Assembly: GCF_024868665.1 (NCBI RefSeq)
Contig: NC_079893.1
Span: 10,154,407 to 10,218,406, forward strand
Origin: Triplophysa rosa
Lineage: Eukaryota > Chordata > Actinopteri > Cypriniformes > Nemacheilidae
DNA length: 64,000 nucleotides
Reading direction: 5' to 3'
This document shows positions 1 through 12,200 of this stretch, in pieces. The notes beneath the pieces are model-generated. The model had not been told where the DNA came from and searched no databases. It was given only the letters and a program-made list of their open reading frames with translations. Position 1 is the first letter of the stretch. Every line of letters starts with the position of its first letter. Made by a program: the position numbers and the translations under genes.

Positions 1-284
1 ATTTCATCTGTGCTATTTTTTATTGTACAAATACGTCTTAGGCTGTTGCATTGCCACAAAAGCTGCATTGTTTAAACAAAGTATTTAACTTATAATTTAA
101 TAATTTATTATTTTAACTTATACTATAAAACGAATGCATGTCGAGGCATAATTTTCCAGCAGCTCCATAAATGATCAAATAGCAACACGAGTGCAAAGAT
201 GGCCGAGCAGCTGCCACAGAGACCAATGTGAATGCTAATGGATGGTTTTCCTCCGTTTATGTTTGGCCTGCCTGTTATACTCAC

Positions 285-3200
285 AGTGCTCGTGACATTT
301 GGCCAGTGAATGCAGGTCGTCTACATGATAGTAGTCGTAGCCTGATGTCCCCAGGACTTCAAACGGCATGTAACCAATGATCGGTGGTGCTCTGGAACAC
401 ATATAAACCTTAAAAGTCTGGATAATGTTGAGTAATGAACACAAACACACACACAGCGTGTGTACAACCTGTGATCTAATAGAAGAAACTTCCACTCCAG
501 ACTGTGTCGAGATGTGAATTCTTCATTGGGCTCCTGGACCATGCACATCTCCTGTACATAACCAATAAGGACACACAGGTCAATACGGGGTTGTGTCTGC
601 CCGTAATTCCTGGTAATAATACGTTCCTGTGGTTGTTTGAGCTTGACAGAGATCCCAAGCTAATATACCGTGAAACTGCATGACATACTGATCGCTTATC
701 CACTTACTTTGATGAACTGGGGTTTGGCAAGCCGCACAGTCGCGATGAAACAGACTTGATCGTCAAAGGCTGGTTGCAAAGTACGCTGTATAATTCCCTC
801 GAGGCCGTTTCGGGTGGTGAGAGGCACTGTAAGAGAAAAAAAAGAAAATGAAGAGAAAAGGAAATCATCTGCTCTTGATAGACATTTAAGAAAAACTAGA
901 AAGAAACGAAACACGTACTGTTGGCAAGTGACTTAAAGTGGCCAATAAACTTGACATATTCATACACGGGTGGTTTCTTGGGATCCAAGGAACCTCTGAG
1001 CATGTGACAACAAAACTCCATCTGGTTCTTGTCTAAAAAAGAACACATAACACAGATCAGGTGAATAATGGGTATTAAGATGGGTTAGTACACGTAGGCA
1101 GAGACAATGTAGAAAAACATAAACAATTCTAGCTCAAAATACTTGAGAAGGAACAGAAAAAGGAACAGTTTATCCAAAAATGAAAATCATTCATTTACTC
1201 AAGTTGTTCCAAATGTGTATAAATGTCTTTGTTCTGATGACCACAGAGAAAGATATTTGGACGAATTCTTGGCCACCACCGACTACATTCTTCAAAATAT
1301 CTTCTTTTTTGTTCAACACAACAAAGAATTTTTTCCAACTGTTGTAGTCAATGGTGGCCAAGAACTGTTTGGTTACAAACATTCGTCCCAATATCTTTCT
1401 CTGTGGTCATCAGAACAAAGACATTCATACAGATTTATTTTATACAGAACAACTTGAGAGTGATAATGACAGAATTAAAATTTTTGGGTGAACTGTGATT
1501 TTTTTACACTCACTTTTGAGGTAATCAGAGCTGAGGTTTGCAATATCAGGGTGCGAGGCAAGTGCTTTGTACACTTCTGAGTGCTCTGCCAATGGAAGGA
1601 CGTTTAAAAGGTTCTGGTCAACCAGGTCTGACTGAAACACAATAAGATATTGTACAGGATTGACATTAACAATGATGCAATGGCCCAGGGTCAGTGTGAG
1701 AGTTTCTGGGTACATTTTTGTTGATCATGTTTCATCTCAGTGCACTGTCTTTAACGGACAATGAATGCAGTCTTGTGCGACATCACGAAAGATACCACTC
1801 AGCTAAGCTAAAACCAACTTTTTTATTAAGATAACGTTAAATGCTTTGGTGATTGATATTGCTTCATTTGTGATGCATGGACTGTTAAATGCTCGTCGTC
1901 TTAATTCAGAAATGTAAATTATGAAAGGAATAAGCCTATTCCCAAATATGAGTTGGAGAGGTCAGAAGCTTTTTTAGGTGCTGAGTACTGCAAAATATGA
2001 ATAAACCAATTTGTGTTGGGTTTTTTTGTGCATTTTACACAGAAGACGTTTTTCTATTCTGCTGAACTGCTTTTATGTTGTTTTTCTACGTAAACACGCT
2101 CTAGATGGACGTGTTTAACTGTTATGCCTGCGTCTCGCACCGTTTGCAGCGTCTCTCACATAAGCGCCATGGTTTTAAGACACTGTGTCAAGTTGAAATG
2201 ATTTCAATCATTTCAAAACAGCGCAGCTCCTCAATGTCAGTTCTACAGCAGTGGACCAATCAGAAGACCCTGAAGGCGGGACAAGTCTGTTATCAAAAGA
2301 GTGCCACGAGACCCTTGCGGTTTGCGCTGCGCTTTTTCAAACCATTCCTGAGTGCTGTGTCATGTGTTTTTAGACGCAAAGATGCGTTTTGTGCGAACTG
2401 CTCCTATGTACTGTGTATTTGGGCATAGGTGCACCACTGTTCTCCTAAAATATGTGATGCCAGGAGGCCTTTGAAACGTCAGTGCCCAGGGCACATCAAA
2501 GTTATAATCCGTCCCTGCACATAATACTGTATATGTCTGTGTACTGTGCGTATTTATTTTGTATCTATAAACACATACACATGCATGAATATGTTTAAGA
2601 AAAAATATAAAATATAAACATTTATATATAATTTACATTATTGGTTAATATAAATATACGTCAATATTTCCTAAATATGTATACATGTATGTGTATGTTT
2701 ATGTGTTTATAAAGCAAAAATTAATATGTACAGTACACAGACATATAATGTAAACACAAACTTAAATTGTGATTAATCGTTTGACGGCCCTAATATTTAA
2801 TCATGTGGTTTTCTATGTTTTATGTTTACATTCAACAATTTCCTGACTTCCGTGTTGGTTTCCAACCTGCATTCACAAGAGCACCATGTCGCGATGACAG
2901 TGCATCCAGGGTCAGCACCGCACGACACATGCGTGTGGTGCTGACGCGCATGCTTTAAAAGTTGGTTGCGTTGCAGTCTATGGGGGAGTCAGAAAGCTAC
3001 CGCACCTCAAAAAAACTATCTTAATTTGTGTTCCAAAGATGCACGGATGTCCTAGGTTTTTTTATGGGTGAGTAATTCATGACAGAATTTTCAGTTTTCG
3101 GCGGAGTAACCCTTTAAAACTATAGCTGTCATGCTGTTACATTATAGCTATACTGTATATGAATATCATTTGCGATAACGTTTTTGTAAAGAAAATGTAA

Positions 3201-6200
3201 TTAAAACACATAAATATTTTGTTTGTGATTGAAAGGGTGTTACATAACTGAATTACTGTCTCAACTAAGCTAGAAGAAATAAAATACTGTTACATGAAAA
3301 AATGTAAAATAGTATATACCCAATATTATCTACTTACAGGCAGATGTTCAAGTAGAGAGGTGATGCTTTCTGAGACATAAATGATGTTGCCATCTGTCAG
3401 CATTACTATAAAGAACCCATCCAGTGCCTTAACATCAAAACAAACACACAAAAGCATAACTAAAAAGAAACCAGAAAAAGATGGGTAAAAAATGTAATGT
3501 ATTACAGATAAAAGACAATGAATGCATCCATATTCTACATCCTTCAAAAAATGGAAAACAAAAAAGGAAACCGACATTTTGCCCACAGCATGTCTCACCT
3601 CCAGCATCAGCTGTGTAAACTCCTCATTGCTAAGAAACGGTGGCTTCCAATCCTGTTTGATCTCGCTCGACTCGGACTGTGCGGCAATTTCTGCATGTGA
3701 ACCCAAACACTTCCTTTAAACAAGATTACTTGGGATACATACTAACTATACAGTACCTAAAAGCCAACAGACCCTAATAGCAGGTGGCTCTCGCTGCATG
3801 TTTCAGGTGCTAAATGTGCGTGTTTCTGTATTTACATTGACCTTTATCCTTTTAAGAGATATTTTGCGCAAAGGTCTTATTATTTGATTATACTTCCAAA
3901 TGTTGAGTTTACTAGTCAAGTAAGGATGCATTAACCCATTGGCCATTCCAACAGTTTTGTCAGATAAATAAATACATTGAAACGTATTTCTTTAAATTTG
4001 CTTAATTATATTATTAACAGAATGTTACTGTTAAAATTTAGTCATAGTTAGAATATGTTCACACTGCCACCAAAATCCGATTTTTTGCTCATATGTGACC
4101 CAGATCTGTTTACTGCATGACAGGGTGAACAGGACAAACTACATGGAATCTGATCTTTTTAAATCTGATCTGAGCCACTTCTTGGGCCCCGTTTACACTG
4201 CAGTTCTTGATGCCCAATTCCGTTTTTGTGATATCTGATATCTGCATTTACACTACAGTGAAACAACCCAAGTTAGAAGTACTGACCGGTAAAAGGAAGA
4301 AACGTCATTTGCCACGTCACTCATTTTTTACATAGACTGCAGAACTATTATTATGGGAAATGAAATTACTTAAATTATTTTTGGGGGGATAAATTTTGTA
4401 TTTAACATTATTAAATCAGTTGTTTGGCAAACGGTTCCTTTAGTAAATAAATATGTTGTACCAGCAATATGTCCAAATATAACGTGGTAATAGTTGCATA
4501 TGTCAACGTGCGCAAGAGAGTACCGGAACCTTTTTTTCCCACTTCAAGCACTGGCCCTTTTCATATAGAGATTTTGGAAAATGCATGCGTAATGTGTGCC
4601 GGGATTTGTCCCTCAGTGTGCATATACACATAAAGACACGTGACGTTAGGCTACTGTAATGTAATGTTATGTGCATATTTTTTAATCATGAACATGAAGG
4701 AATTTCCCTTGCGGTGTTTTTAGGTGGCTCAATAGTGCGGTTTGGTTTTATGTTATTACAACTTTTCTTATTTAGTGCCAAATACGTCTCTGTTTTTGGG
4801 TTATTATTATGTAGCACTTGTTGTTTATTAAATGTTTATTTAAATAATTTTTATTTATTTATTGGTAAATACAGAACAACGACCATCTCCTTTAATGAGA
4901 GAAGGATTAGCTACTTTGAGCCAGTTTATGCTCCATATATAAGATATGATCTGTCAAATGAAAATAAATAAAAGCAAATTTTTATGCGTCTTTAGTGCGT
5001 TTTTACAGAGCCTCAATACACATTAAAACGGAACGCAGCGGAGTTCTAACAAAGTAAAAATGAGTCAGTATTTTTGAAACTACAATACAAAATGCACAGG
5101 ATATTATAGCAGGGCAATTTTCAGTTGGACTATATGACGTAATAAAAAAAGAGCTCAAAAATGACTTAAACGGTTTTTAAACAAAGTTTGAGAAAGTTTT
5201 TATTATTATTTAAATCATACAAACAAGTTCTTGCAGACCGAACAAAACACCTGTCAATAAAGCAGACTGCACATGATATTACAAAGACCATACATAAACA
5301 CTTAGGTCTGTATATGTTCACCATGTTTATGTTCTTTACTATGTTTTTATTAAGGAAAAATATAGGTAAATGCTTCGTCAAGTGTTTATCCTATTAAAAG
5401 TTAAGCGGGTGTCTGCAGAGAAACTCAAGCTTCTCCGCTATGTGGAACAGCAAAGTGTTTTAGGTTGCTGAGCGATCGTGTTTATTGAGGCGATTTGTAT
5501 TTTTATGTTGATAATTTTGATTTTGTGATAGATTTTGAGTAATTTCAAACTTTAAAACTGCATTTAAGCAGACAGCGCTACTTTCTTAAGTTTCAGTTTG
5601 GGGATCAGGACGTACTGATTTAGCTAAATACGAATATTTTTCGAATAATTGGCGAACTCGCTTAACTTTGTTTTCTGCCAACTAACTGTAGGCCTATGGA
5701 AATTTTACGGGATCATCTCTGTGTGAAAGGCAGTGTTGGGCAAATTACTCTGGAAATGTAATTAAATTACTGATTACTCCTTTTAAAAGTAATTAAAGGT
5801 CTCCTCAGACGAGCACTTTCAACAAGTTGGTATGATTTATTAGGGTCTTCATGAAATGTCTGGAACATATTTTGCTTAAAAACACTCAATGGCTGTTTAA
5901 ACAAAACCCTTCTTGCCTCGTCAAAAACAGCTATGCTCACAGCAACCCGTTTTGGTGCATGTCTCTTTAAATGATAATGAGTTACAGCCCACCCCACCCC
6001 CCTTCCGTCCGGCGTGTCAACAACACACACGTGTAGTACTGCCATGGCAATGGTTTAGCTAAATGATATTTCCTGAATTCCTCTGCGGTTAGTTTCATCT
6101 TAAACGTCTCAAATCATTCGTCCGGAGACAAAAAAATCAGTCACAGCAAACAGCGCATCCTAATGCGCTTATGTTGTGCATGTATGCTTACCTAAAATCC

Positions 6201-9200
6201 ACGGAATCCATTGCAGATCTCAGTGGAATTACAGGGATTTTAGCGCTTGTCATTGACAAGTTATAACGTTACACACACAACATGAGAGCTAGTTTGCTGT
6301 GACAGATTTTTCAGCCTAAGCACGAATGATTTGAGACGTTTAAAACGAAACTAACCCCAGTGTTCACCCCTGTTCATTAGCAAAACAAACAGCTTGCCGC
6401 AGTTAAACATATTGATGCACATAATGTATTAACATTCATACAGCTAAACTCCAAGTGTCCATCTGCACTTATATACAGTAAGTTTAACACTGGCTTTGAA
6501 TGTTCTATTTTGCCCGTGACTGACTTGGCTCCCTTTGCTATCATATGCTAACGTTATCCTCCTATATATACGGTACATTTACGTCAATTCAGACTGTTGA
6601 TAAATATTACTTACATCGGCAGTTTTGTCTCGTTCAGTCGGTCTCGATCCCTCTTGAGGAACAACTTTGAAGCTAATCCTGCTTGTACTGTCCCAGGTTG
6701 ATAAAGCACTCCGGCTTGAAGTGATTTGCGCAAACAAGCAGGTTTTTACTTATGGTTTCTGATGGATTTCCACTAAAAATAAAATAAATCCACTCCTGTC
6801 TTTTCCTAGGTTTGTACTCTGTGCAGCGACTACATTGCATGTTGTCCACAAACTTTACCCATGGCGTCACGGTGGGTGGAACTGTGTAGATTAAGGGGCG
6901 GTAACATTATAATAAAATCCGCTTTGGACGTCACAATCGGAGTGAAATCTGAAAGGATCGATTTCTCACACGCTTGCAGGGAAAGGCACACCAAAACAAA
7001 CTTACTGAGTTCTTATTTTACACATTTTCTGGGTTGCTAGATGCACCGGGGACCCGATTATAGCACTTAAACACAGAAAAAGTAGGGTTTTCATCTGATG
7101 TCTCTAAGTTACTGGTCTGATTACTTTATTTCAAAAGTAATTAGTTACACTACTCGTTGCATTACTCGTTACATTACTACTCCCCCACCCCTCAAAAACA
7201 CAAATTAACCTCTTTAGCCTTCTCAAGACTAAACTTTATTGGGAAGTGCATACTCTACTCTATCTCTTCTTTAATTATTTTAATACATTCTTTCTGCTTA
7301 TTCCATACTAAAGCCTGTCATAAATAATAATAATAATTAAACTCTGTGACATTTTACCTTAAAACATTTTTTCATGCGTTAACTAGTATTTCTTTTTATA
7401 TATGATTTATTTATTGAGTTTTCAACAAAAAGAACAGACACAGACCCTTATATACATCTGAGTGGGTAATATAAAACAGACCAGTGAATGAGGTGAGGTA
7501 AGCACTAATAACAGAGAGTGGTGTTACTTAGGACAAGAGGATAAAGTTTGTCAAAACCCACACAGAATTACAAACCTGGAAACACATTATACCAATGGGG
7601 GAAAAGAAAAAAAACAGAAAAAAAAGAAGGCAAAACAGAACGCAAGACACTTAAAAGACACTAACAAACGAGACATACTGTGTGCTGCTAGAACAGGGAG
7701 AGAACGTGAGCCAGCCAGGAGCCACAAGGAGGTGCAATTCAGGGGCCTGTTTAGCCAGTGGGGGGAGCATCCAGCCGGAGGGACCGGACATGCTCTTGAA
7801 AGGGTTGCCAAATCTTCACAAATTTTTCATTGGAGCCACGGAGGGAGTGTTTGATTTTCTCTAATTTCATAAAGGATAAGGCATCCCTTATCCAATGGGT
7901 GTGGGAGGGGGGAGACGGGCTCTTCCAGTGCATCAGAATGACACGCCTCGCTAATAATGTGAGAAAAGCCACCAGTTCAGTAAAGTAGGATGGCAGTGTG
8001 TTGGTGGCGGGCAGGACACCGAACAGGCCTACTAAGGGTGATTGGAGGACTTTGGTAGATGTGATGGACGAGAGGGAGTCAAATACAGAATTCCAGAACT
8101 GAGAGAGAGCAGGGCAGGTCCAAAACATGTGACTAAGGTTAGCTGGTCCTAAGTGACACGTATCGCAATTTGGATCGGTGCCTGGATAAATGCGAGCTAG
8201 TTTTCTTTTAGACCAGTGGACTCTATGAATTACTTTGCACTGCAAAACCCCATGCCGGGCGCAAAGAGATGATGCATGGACCCACTTCAGAGCGCACTGC
8301 CAGACCTCAGGCTCTATCTCTATATTAAGGTCCTTGGACAAAATAGAGCGCAGTTTATCAGAGGATGAGGATTGGTGTGTAAGGAGAGTGTGGTATAGCT
8401 CTGAGATGGTACCTTTAAGGTAGGGGTTAATATTTAAAATAGTATCAATCAGAGTAGAAGGAGGAATAGCAGGGAAGCCGGGGAAGCGATTGCGAGCAAA
8501 GTCTCTGACTTGTAAATACCTGAAGAAGTGGGATTTCTGCAATTTGAATACACCCACTAGTTGGTCAAAGGCTGCAAATATTCCCTCAATGTAAAGATGT
8601 TTGACAGATACAATCCCACGATCCTCCCAGGCTGCGAAAGCCCGATCATTGATAGAGGGAGTAAACAGAGGGAATGCACAGGGGATAAAAGAGAAATTGA
8701 CTAACCCCAAATGGCGTTTCGATTGAGTCCAGATCTTGAGACAGTTTTTTACTATAATATTACTGGAATAAGATAATGGTGATAATGTCAGGGGGAGGCA
8801 CAAAAGGGACATTAGAGAGGAGGAGCCACATGAGGCAACCTCAATCTGCAGCCATGGTGGAGGCTGATTGTTAATGTGATACCAGTGTAGTATAGATCGA
8901 ATATTAGCGGCCCAGTAATAACATAAAAAGTTTGGTAGTGCTAGTCCACCCATTTCTTTGGGTTTTTGTAGAGTGTCTTTAACTAGTATTTCTAAACCTG
9001 CATACTCCATAATGTAAGAAGTCTCTCCTTAGATTCTTATAACTTGTATATCTTAACTAGTGCTTCTGCATATTTCTATAATGATTTCTTCGTGCTTTAA
9101 CAAATATAACAGCGTTAGAGCAGCAAAAACTAGTCTGACAAAACATAACATGTTGCTAATAGCAGCCTGGCACTGGACAGTAGAAATTGATTTATTGCTC

Positions 9201-12200
9201 AACGTGCCCTGTGATGTTACTTTCTCCACAAGTTTAACCGTGCTGTACTGCCCTTTCAGGTTGTTTTTCGCGGGAGAGAGGGTTTTGCTTACTTCCACAT
9301 GACCGACAACGCACAACAATGTTCTTGCCTTTGACAGAAATAAACTCAAAATAATGATTGTATTTCCAGCTACAGAACGCATACGTTTCTCTCTCCATGC
9401 AGAGTTTGTTTTCGCTGGTAGTACCAAAGATTGTCTTGTGATAGGGAGATGTATGGGTCTGTAATACTTACAATTGGAGCATAAAGGCTAACATCGATCA
9501 CGGGAGGCACCTCAGCCAATCATATCCGGTGTCTAGTCTCCTTGCCTGCATTCCGCGCAGCGATAGCATTGGCCGTTATGAGTTTTTAGCTTAAGGTGGC
9601 AGGCTTTCCATGGAGTGGCTTTGGTAGTACTTTCCGCACAGGTGCATTTTAGTTTGATGACGTCGCAGGTGCGACAGGCAGGAATCCAGACTTTGAAAAA
9701 GCTATTTCGCTTTTTACAATTTAATGATAAAACAATACGGCAACGATGTAACGCAGCTGTAACGTATAGTTACCTGGGCTTGGAACTATAATCTAATTAC
9801 TATTTTAGGAATTATAACGCGTTAAATTATTAAGTTACCAAAAAAGTAATCAAACTACAGTACTAAGTAACGCGTTACTGCCCAACATTGGTGAAAGGCA
9901 TTAATGATGTACGACTCGCATAGACGGGTGAATATCCGATCTGCCTGTTTACATGACAGTCACATTAGCACATATCGGATTTATATCGGATTTATTTCCA
10001 CATACGAATGCGGCCTGAAACAGATCTCGAAATATCCGAATGCATGCATTTTTTCCTGTTTACACGGTCATAGAATACATCCGATCTGTGTCACATATGA
10101 GAAAAAAAATCGGAATTGGGTCACATTACATTGACAGTGTAAACTGGGCCCTAAATCGGATATACAATGGTGTGAAAAGGTTATGGCCCCCTTCCTGATT
10201 TCGTATTTTTTTGCATGTTTGTCACACTTTAATGTTTCAGATCATCAAACAAATTTAAATATTAGTCAAAGATAATACAAGTAAACACAACATGCCGTTT
10301 TTAAATGAAGGTTTTTATTATTAAGGGAAAACAAAATCCAAAACTACATGGACCTGTGTGAAAAAGTGTTTGCCTCCCTGGTAAAACATAATTTAACTGT
10401 GGTTTATCACACCTGAGTTCAATTTCTCTAGCCACACCCAGGCCTGATTACTGCCACACCTGTTCGCAATCAAGAAATCACTTAAATAGGACCTGCCTGA
10501 CAAAGTGAAGTAGACCAAAAAATCCTCAAAAGCTAGACATCATGCCAAGATCCAAAGAAATTCAGAAACAAATGAGAAAGAAAGTAATTGAGATCTATCA
10601 GTCTGGAAAAGGTTATAAAGCCATTTCTAAAGCTTTGGGACTCCAGCGAACCACAGTGAGAGCCATTATCCACAAATGGTGAAAACTTGGAACAGTGGAG
10701 AAGCTTCCCAGGAGTGGCCGGCCGACCAAAATTACCCCAAAAGCGCAGCAACGACTCATCCAAGAGGTCACAAAAGACCCCACAACAACATCCAAAGAAC
10801 TGCAGGCTTCACTTGCCTCAGTTAAGGTCAGTGTTCATGACTCCACCATAAGAAAGAGACTGGGCAAAAATGGTCTGCATGGCAGAGTTCCAAGACGAAA
10901 ACCGCTGCAGTGCAAAAAGAACAAAGGCTCGTCTCAGTTTTGTCAGAAAACATCTTGATGATCCCCAAGACTTTTGGTAAAATACTCTGTGGACTGACGA
11001 GACAAACGTTGAACTTTTTGGAAGGTGTGTCCCATTACGTCTGGTGTAAAAGTAACACCGCATTTCAGAAAAAGAACATCATACCAAGAGTAAAATATGG
11101 TGGTAGTGTGATGGTCTGGGGCTGTTTTGCTGCTTCAGGACCTGGAAGACTTGCTGTGATAAATGGAACCATGAATTCTGAAGGAGAATGTCCGGCCATC
11201 TGTTCGTGACCTCAAGCTGAAGCGAACTTGGGTTCTGCAGCAGGACAATGACCCAAAACACACCAACAAGTCCACCTCTGAATGGCTGAAGAAAAACAAA
11301 ATGAAGACTTTGGAGTGGCCTAGTCAAAGTCTTGACCTTAATCCTATTGAGATGCTGTGGCATGACCTTAAAAAGGCGGTTCATGCTCGAAAACCCTCCA
11401 ATGTGGCTGAATTACAACAAATCTGCAAAGATGAGTGGACCAAAATTCCTCCACAGCGCTGTAACAGACTCATTGCAAGTTATCGCAAACGCTTGACTGC
11501 AGTTGTTGCTGCTAAGGGTGGCCCAACCAATTATTAGGTTTAGGGGGCAAGCACTTTTTCACACAGGTCCATGTAGTTTTGGATTTAGTTTTCCCTTAAT
11601 AATAAAAACCTTCATTTAAAAACTGCATGTTGTGTTTACTTGTGTTATCTTTGACTAATATTTAAATTTGTTTGATGATCTTAAACATTAAAGTGTGACA
11701 AACATGCAAAAAAATACGAAATCAGGAAGGGGGCCAACACTTTTTCACACCACTGTAGGTCTGATGTTTCGCAATGTGACCTCAGTCTGAATTCATGCGA
11801 CTTTTGCGTCATTGTAGATCGACATGCGTCACTGATTTAAAGCTTCACGCGCCATTCTGTTGACGGAGGTGCACTTTACAGCTCAGTTGCTAAACATTAA
11901 GCATCAGATTATAAACATAAGCCCTTGCACTGTCTACACCGCACAATGCGATGCAACAAATGACTATAGAATTCATTATAATAAGATTTTTCCACTGGAT
12001 ACGGCGCAATGCAATATGACTAAAATGGTTTCTATTGTCTTTTATTGCTTTGCATTCACGCGTACGCGTGTGTTGACACGGTGGTAAAACATAAGCGATA
12101 GGTGTGTTCTACTCCATGCTGGGGCGTGCAGACTGGCTTGCGCACACCCCGAGAGAAGCGGCTTTCATATAGAACTATGAAACTGCTCTGGGAATGCTCT

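Larger units (their letters stand above)
5731..9891. mobile_element. hAT-type element with 8-bp target duplication
   Basis: Termini are cagtgttggg at 5731 and cccaacattg ending at 9891. The flanking 8-mer gtgaaagg occurs directly before (5723-5730) and after (9892-9899), the target-site duplication size of hAT transposons. Subterminal stretches are rich in gtaatta/ttactc motifs. The body carries a THAP-domain segment (about 5797-7105) and a truncated L1 (7394-8978). A related 489-bp element sits at 54404-54892. Confidence 0.8.
4184..10151. mobile_element. second-level insert ending GGGCCC...GGGCCC
   Basis: The left end gggccccgtttacactgcag at 4184 and the right end cagtgtaaactgggccc (ending at 10151) are inverted copies. 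Its body (4184-5722 and 9900-10151) is AT-rich and has no recognisable transposase. A complete hAT-type insertion (5731-9891) splits it. The class of this element is not known to me. Confidence 0.55.

Noticed and set aside
2105..2428. 107-aa plus-strand open frame
   Set aside because: Lies in a dispersed repeat shared with 45.4 kb and within a clock intron; no motif or splice support.
3326..3706. 126-aa single open frame on the minus strand
   Set aside because: It reads through an intron: only its two ends are clock exons (3599-3690 and 3338-3427), with a clear donor and acceptor between.
10542..11537. An active Tc1 transposase gene
   Set aside because: In-frame TGA near 10681, a TAA after DFW and several frameshifts break it.
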